This document shows, piece by piece, positions 37,159-47,098 of a stretch of DNA of 64,000 nt. The position numbers were made by a program, and so were the translations under genes. The stretch covers positions 434,001 to 498,000 of the forward strand of contig NZ_JADILU010000003.1 in the NCBI RefSeq assembly GCF_015319355.1, read 5' to 3'. The number at the start of each line of letters is the position of its first letter. Positions within the stretch are counted from its first letter, which is position 1. This DNA comes from Psychroserpens luteus. Lineage in GTDB: Bacteria; Bacteroidota; Bacteroidia; Flavobacteriales; Flavobacteriaceae. The notes beneath the pieces were generated by a model. It worked only from the letters and a program-made list of their open reading frames with translations. It searched no databases and was not told the origin of the DNA.

Positions 37159-40100
37159 ATGAGTAACCAAGTGTACATAGGAAGTAAGCCCGCTTCTTTT
37201 AATGATAGTGAAGTTAAAGGAGACATAGTAAACTTTGAAAATGAAGTTTATTACAAAATTTCTAATAGTGATAAAATGAGACCATTTTTTATGAGTCTCG
37301 TTAGTAATTCTAATCACTGGATGTTTATATCTAGTAATGGAGCTTTAACTGCAGGTAGAAAAGATGCGAATAATGCATTGTTTCCATATTATACAGATGA
37401 CAAAATCACTGAATCATTAGAAACAACAGGTAGTAAAACGATTATTCAGGTTCATAAAGATGACAAGACTTTTTTATGGGAACCTTTTTCTAATACCTAT
37501 CAAGGGGTTTATACAACAAAAAGAAATTTGTATAAAAATAACTATGGAAACAAAGTTCTTTTTGAAGAAATTAATGAAGATTTAGGGATCTCTTTTAGAT
37601 ACCAATGGAACACTAGTAATCAATTTGGTTTTGTTAGGAAAGCTATAATTACAAACAACACAGATAAAAAGGTTGATGTAACAATTCTTGATGGTATTCA
37701 AAACATTTTGCCTTATGGTTTAACTTCTGTGTTTCAAAATGCAACAAGTAACTTAATTGATGCTTATAAAAAGTGTGAACTAGAACAAGATTCTGGAATT
37801 GGTATCTTTGCCTTAAGCGCAATTATAGTTGACAAAGCTGAACCAAGTGAAGCGTTAAAAGCGAATACGGTTTGGTTTTCAGGACTAGATAATCCTACAC
37901 ATTTAATATCGTCTTTGCAACTTGAAAATTTCCGAAGAGGAAAAACAATTCATCAAGAAAAAGACATCAAAGCAGAAAAAGGAGCTTACTTTATTTCTAA
38001 AGATTTAAGTCTTGAGCCTAATAGTTATAAAAGTTGGATGTTTGTTGCAAACGTCAATCAAACCATAAGTGCTATTAATGGAGTTTCAGAAAAAATAAAA
38101 AGTAAAGTTAATCTCGAAGAACTTGTACAAAAAGATATAGAAGCAGGTACAAAAAACCTTTTAGAACTTGTAGGAGCTTCTGACGGAATTCAATTAGGCG
38201 ATAACAAATTAAGAAATACAAGACATTTTGCAAATACACTTTTCAATATTATGAGAGGTGGTATTTTTGATGATAATTATCAAATTGAAAAAGGAGATTT
38301 TGTAAAGTATATAGCAAAAGCCAATAAAAAAGTTTCAAAAAGTAAAGAAGCAATTTTAAACAGTTTACCAGAAATCTTTAATGTAGATTTTATTAAAAAT
38401 ATTGCAGATCAAGATGATGACAGCAATTTTAAAAGACTTTGCTACGAATATTTACCATTAAAGTTTAGTAGAAGACATGGAGATCCAAGTAGACCTTGGA
38501 ACAAGTTTTCTATTAATACACGTAGTGAAGTAGATGGTTCTAAAATTCTAGATTACGAAGGTAACTGGAGAGATATTTTTCAAAACTGGGAAACACTAGC
38601 ACATTCATATCCTGCCTTTATGGAAGGTATGATTCATAAGTTTTTTAACGCGACTACTTTTGAAGGTTACAATCCTTATAGAGTCACAAAAGATGGATTT
38701 GATTGGGAAGCCATAGAAGAAGATGATCCTTGGTCATACATTGGATATTGGGGAGATCACCAAATCATATACTTACTTAAGTTTTTAGAGTTTATTGAGA
38801 ATCATTATCCAAATAAATTATCTACCAGTTTCACACAAGATGTGTTTGTTTATGCAAACGTGCCTTACAAGATTAAGAGTTATCAAGATATTTTAAAAAA
38901 TCCTAAAGACACAATTGATTTCGATTACGAATTACATGATAAAATTAATCTCGTAAAAGATAGACTAGGTGCAGATGGTGCTTTATTAAGAGACGAAAAC
39001 TATTTCATTCATAAAGTCAATTTAATCGAAAAATTGTTAGCTACAGTTTTAGCTAAGGTTTCTAATTTTATTCCAGAAGGCGGAATTTGGTTAAACACAC
39101 AACGACCAGAATGGAATGATGCTAACAATGCATTAGTTGGTAATGGTGTCTCAATGGTCACCTTGTATTATCTAAGACGTTTTATCAATTTCTTTGAAAG
39201 TATTGTTGTGAATTCAACAGAAACAGAATACAATCTTTCAATAGAGTTAAAAACATTCTTTGAAGCTGTGGTTTCAACCTTAAATGATAATGTAAATGTA
39301 TTATCTGGTAAAGTGTCTAACACAGACAGAAAAACCATTTTAGATGGTCTTGGTACAGCAGGAAGTGATTATAGATTAAAGATTTATGAAACTGGTTTTA
39401 CAAGTGATAAAAAAGCCATTTCTAAAGACGGTTTATTAGATTTTTTCAACCAATTAAAACAATACTTAGATCATACAATTTTAGCAAATAAAAGAGATGA
39501 TAATTTATATCATGCCTATAATTTAATGACTGTTGAAAATGATAAAGAAGTTTCTATTTCCTATTTATCTGAAATGTTAGAAGGACAAGTTGCTGTCTTG
39601 AGTTCAGGATATTTAGAGCCAAAAGAAGCGTTAAGTCTATTAGATGCTCTAAAATCTAGTGCACTTTTTAGAGAGGATCAATACAGTTATATTTTATACC
39701 CAAATAAAGAATTATCTCGCTTTGCTAATAAAAATAATATTCCATCAGCATCTGTTGAAAAATCAAAATTATTACAACAACTTATCGCAGATGGTAATAC
39801 ACAAATTATAGAAAAAGACGTTACAGGTCAATATCATTTTAATGGTAATTTTAATAATGCGGAAAGTTTAAAACTAGCATTAACTCAACTTCCAGAAGAA
39901 ACATATAGCGATTTAATTGAACAAGACAGACAAGTACTCTTGACTATTTTTGAAGAGCTATTTGACCATAAATCATTTACAGGAAGATCAGGAACATTCT
40001 TTGGTTACGAAGGTTTAGGCTCAATTTATTGGCACATGGTTTCTAAACTACTTTTAGCGGTTCAAGAAAACTGTTTATTAGCACAGGCTCAAAATGAAAG

Positions 40101-40617
40101 CGAAGAAGTTATTGGTAGATTACTAGAGCACTATTACGAGATTAATGAAGGGATTGGTGTACATAAATCACCAGAACTATATGGTGCTTTCCCAACAGAT
40201 CCTTATTCTCACACACCAGCAGGAAAAGGAGCGCAGCAACCTGGTATGACAGGACAAGTAAAAGAAGATGTGCTTTGTAGGTTTGGTGAATTAGGCGTTT
40301 TTGTTAAAAACGGAATTTTACTATTTAATCCAAGATTATTGAGACGAAATGAATTCCTATCAAAACCGCAAATCTTCACATATACAGATGTAAATAAAGA
40401 AGTTAAGACGTTAGAGTTAGAAAAAGACTCGCTTTGTTTTACGTATTGTCAAGTTCCTGTGATTTATAAAATCTCAGATAGAGATCAAATAAGTGTTGTA
40501 TTTAATAATGAATCTTCAGTAGAATTTAAATCATTAAAAACAGACCTAGAAACGAGTAATAAACTCTTTGATAGAACAGGTGAAATTAATCATATAATTG
40601 TTGAATTAAAAAAATAG
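37159..40617 (+). CDS. Large cytoplasmic beta-1,3-glucan phosphorylase (GH149-like)
   Basis: An 1152-residue protein without signal peptide, so cytoplasmic. Layout fits inverting beta-glucan phosphorylases: an N-terminal beta-sandwich (about 1-330, EPFSNTYQGVYTTKRNLYKNNYG), then an (alpha/alpha)6 barrel with PSRPWNKFSINTRSEV, EGNWRDIFQNWE (probable general-acid aspartate), EEDDPWSYIGYWGDHQI and RPEWNDANNALVGNG. Length and gene setting match GH149, the beta-1,3-oligoglucan phosphorylases described from Euglena and Bacteroidota, which release alpha-glucose-1-phosphate from beta-1,3-gluco-oligosaccharides using inorganic phosphate. GH94 and GH161 are relatives with other lengths. The family is assigned from memory of layout, not a search. 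Confidence 0.72.
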   Translation: MSNQVYIGSKPASFNDSEVKGDIVNFENEVYYKISNSDKMRPFFMSLVSNSNHWMFISSNGALTAGRKDANNALFPYYTDDKITESLETTGSKTIIQVHKDDKTFLWEPFSNTYQGVYTTKRNLYKNNYGNKVLFEEINEDLGISFRYQWNTSNQFGFVRKAIITNNTDKKVDVTILDGIQNILPYGLTSVFQNATSNLIDAYKKCELEQDSGIGIFALSAIIVDKAEPSEALKANTVWFSGLDNPTHLISSLQLENFRRGKTIHQEKDIKAEKGAYFISKDLSLEPNSYKSWMFVANVNQTISAINGVSEKIKSKVNLEELVQKDIEAGTKNLLELVGASDGIQLGDNKLRNTRHFANTLFNIMRGGIFDDNYQIEKGDFVKYIAKANKKVSKSKEAILNSLPEIFNVDFIKNIADQDDDSNFKRLCYEYLPLKFSRRHGDPSRPWNKFSINTRSEVDGSKILDYEGNWRDIFQNWETLAHSYPAFMEGMIHKFFNATTFEGYNPYRVTKDGFDWEAIEEDDPWSYIGYWGDHQIIYLLKFLEFIENHYPNKLSTSFTQDVFVYANVPYKIKSYQDILKNPKDTIDFDYELHDKINLVKDRLGADGALLRDENYFIHKVNLIEKLLATVLAKVSNFIPEGGIWLNTQRPEWNDANNALVGNGVSMVTLYYLRRFINFFESIVVNSTETEYNLSIELKTFFEAVVSTLNDNVNVLSGKVSNTDRKTILDGLGTAGSDYRLKIYETGFTSDKKAISKDGLLDFFNQLKQYLDHTILANKRDDNLYHAYNLMTVENDKEVSISYLSEMLEGQVAVLSSGYLEPKEALSLLDALKSSALFREDQYSYILYPNKELSRFANKNNIPSASVEKSKLLQQLIADGNTQIIEKDVTGQYHFNGNFNNAESLKLALTQLPEETYSDLIEQDRQVLLTIFEELFDHKSFTGRSGTFFGYEGLGSIYWHMVSKLLLAVQENCLLAQAQNESEEVIGRLLEHYYEINEGIGVHKSPELYGAFPTDPYSHTPAGKGAQQPGMTGQVKEDVLCRFGELGVFVKNGILLFNPRLLRRNEFLSKPQIFTYTDVNKEVKTLELEKDSLCFTYCQVPVIYKISDRDQISVVFNNESSVEFKSLKTDLETSNKLFDRTGEINHIIVELKK

Positions 40618-40633
40618 ATTAGTAATAAAAGTC

Positions 40634-41923
40634 ATGAAGAAGAGTATAATAGTTGTAGTATATATTTTAGCTCTAATACTTGTGGTTTCATGTAATAACA
40701 TATCTAAAAAAGAAAATAATTCAGCAACTCTAAAAGAACAACTAAATTTGAGCGCAAAAGATATATTAGGAAATCCAGATTATCCAGCAATTTCATATGG
40801 AGGCTATAGAGCTAAAAGTAGAGATGTACAGCCTACAATTTCTGAATTGAAAAATGATATGAAGTTGTTGCATGCCATGGGAATTAGAATAATTAGAACT
40901 TATAATGTTCAGCCCAATTTACCTCATGCTTCCAATATTCTAATAGCGATTAGTGAATTAAAAAAGGAAGATCCAAATTTTGAAATGTATGTCATGCTTG
41001 GTGCTTGGATAGATTGTTTAAATGCTTGGACAAATGAAACTCCTAATCACGAAATTGAAAGCGCTCAAAATGAAGGTGAGATTGCAAGAGCAGTAGCGTT
41101 AGCAAATAAGTATCCAGATATTGTAAAAGTTGTTGCGGTAGGAAACGAAGCAATGATTAGATGGGCTACTAGTTATTTTGTTAGACCAAACGTGATTTTG
41201 AAATGGGTAAACCATTTACAAAACCTAAAAAAAACTGGAGAATTACCTAAAGATTTGTGGATTACATGTTCAGATGATTATGCATCCTGGGGTGGAGGAG
41301 ATACGAGTTATAGAGTTAAAGATTTAGAAGATATTATCAAGGCTGTAGATTATGTGTCTATGCATACGTATGCTTACCATAATTCGCATTACAATCCAGG
41401 GTTTTGGAAAGTACCAGATAATGAACAAGATTTATCTGATTTAGAGAAGGTTGATGCAGCAATGCTTCGTGCACTGGACTTTGCTAAAACACAATATAAA
41501 AATGTTTCAGAGTATGTGAAAAGTGTAGATTCTACTAAAACAATTCACATTGGTGAAACGGGTTGGGCAAGTATATCTAACGGTCACTACGGAATTAATG
41601 GCTCTAGAGCAACAGACCAATACAAACAAGGATCATATTACCAACAATTAAGAGAATGGACAAGTAAAGAAGGCATCTCATGTTTTTATTTCGAAGCTTT
41701 TGATGAACAATGGAAAGACGCTCAAAACTCAGAAGGTTCAGAAAACCATTTTGGCTTAATCAATTTAAAAGGAGAAGCAAAATACCCACTTTGGAATTTA
41801 GTTGATAAAGGTGCTTTTAAAGGCTTAACCAGAAATGGAGTTCCAATAACCAAAACTTATAATGGTGATAAAGAGGCTTTATTAAAAGATGTTTTAGTGC
41901 CTAATACATATTATCCAAGATAA
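40634..41923 (+). CDS. GH17 beta-1,3-glucan hydrolase or transferase, lipoprotein
   Basis: A 429-residue lipoprotein (lipobox ...ILVVSC at about residue 20). GH17 hallmarks: acid/base Glu172 in VAVGNEAM, nucleophile Glu308 in HIGETGWAS, plus GIRIIRTYNVQ and VSMHTYAYHN. It acts on beta-1,3-glucan or its oligomers, either hydrolysing or transglycosylating. It starts 16 bp after the phosphorylase gene and 12 bp before another hydrolase, inside a run of closely spaced genes to 47.0 kb. Periplasmic or surface location cannot be decided: the residues after the cysteine (NNISKK) lack the acidic surface-export signal, so periplasmic is slightly favoured. Confidence 0.9.
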   Translation: MKKSIIVVVYILALILVVSCNNISKKENNSATLKEQLNLSAKDILGNPDYPAISYGGYRAKSRDVQPTISELKNDMKLLHAMGIRIIRTYNVQPNLPHASNILIAISELKKEDPNFEMYVMLGAWIDCLNAWTNETPNHEIESAQNEGEIARAVALANKYPDIVKVVAVGNEAMIRWATSYFVRPNVILKWVNHLQNLKKTGELPKDLWITCSDDYASWGGGDTSYRVKDLEDIIKAVDYVSMHTYAYHNSHYNPGFWKVPDNEQDLSDLEKVDAAMLRALDFAKTQYKNVSEYVKSVDSTKTIHIGETGWASISNGHYGINGSRATDQYKQGSYYQQLREWTSKEGISCFYFEAFDEQWKDAQNSEGSENHFGLINLKGEAKYPLWNLVDKGAFKGLTRNGVPITKTYNGDKEALLKDVLVPNTYYPR

Positions 41924-41935
41924 AGAATACCAAAT

Positions 41936-42949
41936 ATGAAAAAATTAGCATACTTAGTCCTTACTCTATTTGTTTTTACGTCTTGTAAAAGCGAAATAAT
42001 AAATGATGTAGTATCTGTTTCTAGTAATAAAATATTGGTAAGTAATACACCATATGTAATCAAAGGGATTTGCTATCATCCTGTACCAAAAGGAAGTCCT
42101 AATAAAAGGAGCTTTGCTACCTTAACTCAAGATTTAGCATTAATGACAGAAGCTGGTATTAATACCATTAGAGTGTATGCACCAATTAATGATGTAAATG
42201 TTTTAGATGAAATTAGCCAGGCAGGAATAAAAGTAATTATTGGTTTTGGTTACAACCAAAAGGGGAATTATGATATTAAATCAGGAACTTTTATCGACTA
42301 TGTCAATACCTATAAAAATCACAGTGCTATTCTAATGTGGGAATTAGGTAACGAATATAATTACCATCCACAATGGTTTGATAACGATATTAAGAACTGG
42401 TATGAAATTATGAATGAAGCTGCAGGCTTAATTCATCGTAACGATTCTAGTCACCCGACAACAACAGCACATGGTGATTTGCCAGATGCCTTAGCACTTT
42501 CTATGAGTCCAAATATTGATGTTTGGGGAATGAATGTTTATAGATGGGATGATCCAGAACCCATTTTCAAAGAATGGGAAGCGATGAGTTCTAAACCAAT
42601 GTATTTGTCAGAAACTGGAGGAGATAGCTACATGAAAATTACAAAAGCAGGTTATGAACAAGGCGAAAACCAAAAAGCACAAGCAGATGCAGCTAAAAAC
42701 ATATTAAAAAAAGTTTTTGATAATCAAGATGTTTGCTTAGGTGTCACATTGTTTTCTTTTACAGATGGGTGGTGGAAAGCAGGGAATAATAGCGTTCAAG
42801 ATATTGGTGGTTATGCACCAAACAGTACAGGGATTCCATACGATGGAGCACCAAATGAAGAATATTGGGGAATTGTTGATATTGATAGAAATAAGAAACA
42901 AGTTTTTAATGTTGTTAAAGAGACATATTTAAGTAAAACGAATAAATAG
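41936..42949 (+). CDS. Clan GH-A (GH2/GH5-like) TIM-barrel glycoside hydrolase, lipoprotein
   Basis: A 337-residue lipoprotein (lipobox ...FVFTSC). It is a single TIM barrel: YVIKGICYHPVPKGS at strand 1, acid/base Glu140 in WELGNEYNYH and nucleophile Glu226 in YLSETGGDS, spaced as in clan GH-A. It resembles the barrel domain of GH2 enzymes without the flanking sandwiches. I cannot assign a CAZy family. Context between GH17 and GH30 suggests action on beta-glucan oligomers or a branch linkage. The overlapping 63-codon ORF in another frame (42741-42932) is a shadow. Confidence 0.8.
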   Translation: MKKLAYLVLTLFVFTSCKSEIINDVVSVSSNKILVSNTPYVIKGICYHPVPKGSPNKRSFATLTQDLALMTEAGINTIRVYAPINDVNVLDEISQAGIKVIIGFGYNQKGNYDIKSGTFIDYVNTYKNHSAILMWELGNEYNYHPQWFDNDIKNWYEIMNEAAGLIHRNDSSHPTTTAHGDLPDALALSMSPNIDVWGMNVYRWDDPEPIFKEWEAMSSKPMYLSETGGDSYMKITKAGYEQGENQKAQADAAKNILKKVFDNQDVCLGVTLFSFTDGWWKAGNNSVQDIGGYAPNSTGIPYDGAPNEEYWGIVDIDRNKKQVFNVVKETYLSKTNK

Positions 42950-42956
42950 AAAGCAT

Positions 42957-44450
42957 ATGAAAATAGCTAAACATAGTTTATGTCTAATCTTAGTATTCAC
43001 AATCATGAGCTGTACAAAAAAACAAGAACCGTTAAAGGTTGAGGTCTATGAAACTTCTGCTAGCGGAAATCAATTGACACAAATTACAGAGTTTCCTTTA
43101 GAAGAAGCTGTAGATACGATACAATTACTACCAGAGGAAACGTATCAAAAAATTACAGGTATAGGTGGGTCTTTTACTGAATCTTCTGCGTCGTTGCTAA
43201 ATCGTTTGAGTAAAGAAAATAAAGATAAAATTATTGAAGCTTACTTTGGAGAGTCAGGCGCTCGTTATTCATTAACAAGAACTCACATAGCGTCTTGTGA
43301 TTTTTCACTAACAAATTATACATATGCACCAGATGAAGGAGATACAGAATTGAAGAATTTCTCAATAGATGAAGATCGCGATGATTTAATACCAATGATA
43401 AAAGATGCGATGGCAGTCTCTAAAGACGGTTTTAATATTGTGGCTTCACCTTGGACATCTCCACCTTGGATGAAAGATAATAAAGCTTATGTCGGCGGAA
43501 AATTGCTACCAGAATATTATGAGTCTTTTGCATTATACTTCTCTAAATACTTAGATGCTTACAAAGCTGAAGGTATTGATATTTGGGGATTAACACCAGT
43601 TAATGAACCACATGGAAATGGAAATAACTGGGAAAGCATGCACTTTTCTCCAGAAGAGGAAACAGATTTTGTACAAAATCATTTAGGTCCAAAATTAGAA
43701 GCAGATGGAAAAGGAGATGTAAAAATTCTTGGGTATGACCAAAACAGAGCAGGTATAAAAGAATGGGTAGATGAAATGTATAAAGATGAAGCTTCCTCTA
43801 AATATTTCGCTGGTACAGCAATACATTGGTATGAGAGTACATATGATTATTTTCCAGAAGATTTACAATACGCACACAAAAAAGCACCTAATAAATATTT
43901 AATAGAAACCGAAGGTTGCGTAGATTCTGAAATTCCAAAATGGCAAGATGATGCTTGGTATTGGAAAAAAGAAGCAACAGATTGGGGTTGGGATTGGGCT
44001 TCAGAAAAAGATAAACATTTGCATCCAAAATATGCACCAGTTAATAGATATGCTAGAGATATTATTGGCTGTCTTAACAATTGGGTTGATGGTTGGATTG
44101 ATTGGAATATGGTCTTAGATAAGCAAGGTGGTCCAAACTGGTTTGAAAATTGGTGTGTAGCTCCAGTTATTGTCGACCCAGATAATGACGAAGTGTATTT
44201 TACGCCAATATATTACACCATGGCACATTTCAGTAGATATATAAGACCTAACGCTATGATAATTGGTGTTCAAAAAACAGATGATTCATTAATGGTTACA
44301 GCAGCAAAAAACCCTGATGGTTCAATTGCTGTCGTGGTTTTTAACGAAGAGGCTGTTGTCAAAAATTTCAGTTTAAAGCTTAATAATAAGCATATAAATT
44401 TAAAGATTGACGCACAAGCAATACAGACTATTATTATTCCTAAGGCGTAA
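42957..44450 (+). CDS. GH30 beta-1,6-glucan/glucoside hydrolase, lipoprotein
   Basis: A 497-residue lipoprotein (lipobox ...FTIMSC). GH30 features: ITGIGGSFTESSASLL, the SPWTSPPWMKDN block, acid/base Glu217 in TPVNEPHG, nucleophile Glu319 in IETEGC, and a C-terminal beta-sandwich (VTAAKNPDGSIAVVVFNE). Bacteroidota GH30 enzymes in laminarin loci remove the beta-1,6 glucose branches; that specificity is inferred from context. It begins 7 bp after the preceding hydrolase. Confidence 0.92.
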   Translation: MKIAKHSLCLILVFTIMSCTKKQEPLKVEVYETSASGNQLTQITEFPLEEAVDTIQLLPEETYQKITGIGGSFTESSASLLNRLSKENKDKIIEAYFGESGARYSLTRTHIASCDFSLTNYTYAPDEGDTELKNFSIDEDRDDLIPMIKDAMAVSKDGFNIVASPWTSPPWMKDNKAYVGGKLLPEYYESFALYFSKYLDAYKAEGIDIWGLTPVNEPHGNGNNWESMHFSPEEETDFVQNHLGPKLEADGKGDVKILGYDQNRAGIKEWVDEMYKDEASSKYFAGTAIHWYESTYDYFPEDLQYAHKKAPNKYLIETEGCVDSEIPKWQDDAWYWKKEATDWGWDWASEKDKHLHPKYAPVNRYARDIIGCLNNWVDGWIDWNMVLDKQGGPNWFENWCVAPVIVDPDNDEVYFTPIYYTMAHFSRYIRPNAMIIGVQKTDDSLMVTAAKNPDGSIAVVVFNEEAVVKNFSLKLNNKHINLKIDAQAIQTIIIPKA

Positions 44451-44489
44451 TATGTAATTGAAAATAATAACCAGTCAAAACTAAAAAAT

Positions 44490-46130
44490 ATGTCAAAACA
44501 GATATCAGGAGTTAGAAATAAAGTACCATTAGGACAAAAATCTGCCTTTGGTTCGGGACATCTAGTGCTCAACTTATTACCAGGAGCATTGGCAGTTTTT
44601 ATGTTCTTTTTGGTAACAGCATTTGGAATGGATCCCTTTTTGGCAGGATTATTAGGAGGACTACCTAGAATTTTTGATGCCCTTACAGATCCAATAATGG
44701 GTTTTATCTCAGATAATACAAAATCGAAATGGGGACGCAGAAGACCTTATATCTTTATTGGTGCTATTTTGAGTGGTGTATTATTTGCACTTTTATTTCA
44801 GTTAAGTGAAAATAATTCGGTCATGTTTAATTTTTGGTATTTCCTATTGATGTCCTTGTTATTTCTCATAGGAAACACCATGTACGCTACACCTTTAGTA
44901 GGTTTAGGATACGAAATGACATCCGATTATAACGAGCGAACACGCTTAATGGCCTTTGCAAATATTGTCGGACAAATCGCTTGGATGTTGGTCCCTTGGT
45001 TTTGGGTAGTTATTGCAGATCCTACGGTATTCACACTAAGTGAAGAAGCAATGAGAACAATCGGGGAAATGGGGCTTACTGGAGATGAATTACAAAAAAC
45101 AACAAATGAAATGTTACAGGCAAATGGAGTTAGAAAACTATCTGTATTAGTTGGATTAGTTTGCATTGTACTTGGAATTTTACCAGCATTGTTCTGCAAA
45201 GGAATTGATGCAGGAAAAATGGAAAACAGAAAAAAAATAAGTCTTAAAACATTATCATCTAGTTTTAAAGAACTATTTGACGGTATAAAAGAAGTGTCTA
45301 AAAATAAACCTTTTATGAAGTTATGTGGAGCTACATTTCTTGTATTTAATGGATTTCAAATGGTAGCTTCATTCAGTTTTTTTATAATTGTATTTTATAT
45401 TTATAATGGAGACTACGGACAAGCTGGTACTTGGCCAGCATGGTTTGCTTCTCTAACAGCAGTTATAACAGCCTTTATGGTTATTCCAATCATTTCAAGA
45501 ATGGCTAACAAATGGGGTAAGCGAAAAGCATTTGTTATTTCAACAGTTATTTCTATCATAGGTTATATTCTTAAATGGTGGGGATTTGATAATACCCTAA
45601 ATGCACAATTTAATGAGACAAGTTTTGGTCAAGGATTAAATAGTTTTGTAGCTTCAATATTTGAGACACTTAATCCCTTTTTAGATAGCATTGGTATGTC
45701 ATGGTTTAGTATTGATACTAGCCAAGGAGGACCTTGGTTAATGTTTGTGCCTATACCACTTATGGCTTTTGGTTTAGGAGGTTTATTTACTTTAATGATG
45801 AGTATGACTGCAGATGTTTGTGATTTAGACGAATTAGAAAACGGTATGCCTCGTAAAGAAGGTACTTTTGGTGCAATATATTGGTGGATGGTAAAATTAG
45901 GACAAGCCATAGCTTTAGTGCTTGGAGGAGCGATACTAACCTTAGTTGGTTTTGATGAAGGAGCTGTCTCTCAAACAGCGGAATCAATGGTGAAATTACG
46001 AATTGCAGATATTGCGATTCCAGCAATTACAGCAGCTATTGCAATTTGGGTGATGTGGAAATATGATCTGGATGAAAAAAAAGCTAAAGAAATTAAAGAA
46101 GAATTGGTTGAACGTCGAGGTGAATTATAA
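44490..46130 (+). CDS. GPH-family (MFS) oligosaccharide/cation symporter
   Basis: A 546-residue inner-membrane protein with about twelve hydrophobic helices. GPH/SLC45-type motifs include PRIFDALTDPIMGFISDNTKSKWGRRRP split between helices 2 and 3, TPLVGLGYEMTSDYNERTRLM, and a late MTADVCDLDELENGMPRKEGTFGAIYWW segment. It is expected to bring gluco-oligosaccharides or glucose from the periplasm into the cytoplasm, where the phosphorylase and cytoplasmic GH17 act. It lies within the hydrolase run (39 bp after GH30, 27 bp before the cytoplasmic GH17). Confidence 0.9.
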   Translation: MSKQISGVRNKVPLGQKSAFGSGHLVLNLLPGALAVFMFFLVTAFGMDPFLAGLLGGLPRIFDALTDPIMGFISDNTKSKWGRRRPYIFIGAILSGVLFALLFQLSENNSVMFNFWYFLLMSLLFLIGNTMYATPLVGLGYEMTSDYNERTRLMAFANIVGQIAWMLVPWFWVVIADPTVFTLSEEAMRTIGEMGLTGDELQKTTNEMLQANGVRKLSVLVGLVCIVLGILPALFCKGIDAGKMENRKKISLKTLSSSFKELFDGIKEVSKNKPFMKLCGATFLVFNGFQMVASFSFFIIVFYIYNGDYGQAGTWPAWFASLTAVITAFMVIPIISRMANKWGKRKAFVISTVISIIGYILKWWGFDNTLNAQFNETSFGQGLNSFVASIFETLNPFLDSIGMSWFSIDTSQGGPWLMFVPIPLMAFGLGGLFTLMMSMTADVCDLDELENGMPRKEGTFGAIYWWMVKLGQAIALVLGGAILTLVGFDEGAVSQTAESMVKLRIADIAIPAITAAIAIWVMWKYDLDEKKAKEIKEELVERRGEL

Positions 46131-46157
46131 TAATAAATAAATATTTAAAAAAATATA

Positions 46158-47042
46158 ATGTCAGTTAGAGCAGGAAAAATAATGGCATTAGCAGGTGTGA
46201 AACTTGCTAATAAATCAGATAAAGAATTACAAAAATTATTTAAGGAAGTATTAGACAATGGAATCCATGGATTGTGCTTTAGTCCTTATGAAGAAGGACA
46301 ATCTGCAGGAGATGAAATTTCCGAAGAACAAATCCGTAGGCGAATGAAAATTATCAAGCCATATACTAAATGGATTCGAACTTTTTCGTGTACAGATGGC
46401 AATGAGATAATTCCTAGAATAGCTCATGAATATGGTATTAAAACATTAGTTGGTGCTTGGTTGGGTGATGATGATGACATTAACAAGCGTGAAATCGCTG
46501 GTCTTATTAAGTTAGCTAAAGAAGGCCATGTCGACATTGCTGCAGTTGGTAATGAAGTCATGTATCGTGGAGATTTAACCGAAGATGAATTGCTAGATTT
46601 TATGCAGCAAGTAAAACAAGCAATCCCAGATGTGCCAATGGGCTATGTAGATGCCTATTACGAATTTACAGAAAGACCTAGAATTACAGAAGCTTGTGAT
46701 GTTATTCTTGCTAATTGTTACCCGTTTTGGGAAGGCTGTCCATTAGAATATTCTTTGTTATATATGAAAGAAATGTTTACACAGGCAACCACTGCAGCCA
46801 ATGGAAAGAAAGTAATTGTTACAGAATCAGGATGGCCAAATCAAGGCACCAATTTTGAAGGCTCATTTCCATCATATGAAAATGCAATGAAGTATTTTAT
46901 CAATGCACAACAATGGTCTAAAGAAGATAATATAGATATGTTCTATTTTTCATCTTTTGATGAATCATGGAAAGTTGGAACAGAAGGAGATGTTGGTGCA
47001 TATTGGGGACTTTGGGACAAAAATGAAAAATTGAAATATTAG
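46158..47042 (+). CDS. Cytoplasmic GH17-family beta-1,3-glucan enzyme
   Basis: A 294-residue GH17 barrel with no signal peptide or lipobox. Acid/base Glu133 is in AAVGNEVMYRG, nucleophile Glu223 in VTESGWPNQGT, with strand-1 text GLCFSPYEEGQ. This is the second GH17 of the locus; the other is an exported lipoprotein. Its cytoplasmic location next to a symporter and a phosphorylase suggests it trims or transglycosylates imported beta-1,3-oligomers. Hydrolysis versus transfer cannot be told from sequence. Confidence 0.88.
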   Translation: MSVRAGKIMALAGVKLANKSDKELQKLFKEVLDNGIHGLCFSPYEEGQSAGDEISEEQIRRRMKIIKPYTKWIRTFSCTDGNEIIPRIAHEYGIKTLVGAWLGDDDDINKREIAGLIKLAKEGHVDIAAVGNEVMYRGDLTEDELLDFMQQVKQAIPDVPMGYVDAYYEFTERPRITEACDVILANCYPFWEGCPLEYSLLYMKEMFTQATTAANGKKVIVTESGWPNQGTNFEGSFPSYENAMKYFINAQQWSKEDNIDMFYFSSFDESWKVGTEGDVGAYWGLWDKNEKLKY

Positions 47043-47098
47043 GAATTACACTTTGTCTAATTGAAAACAGAATTATTAATTTATAAACTATAAATAAC

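Noticed and set aside
42741-42932. 63-codon + strand ORF inside the GH-A hydrolase gene
   Set aside because: Out-of-frame shadow of a gene with intact catalytic motifs.
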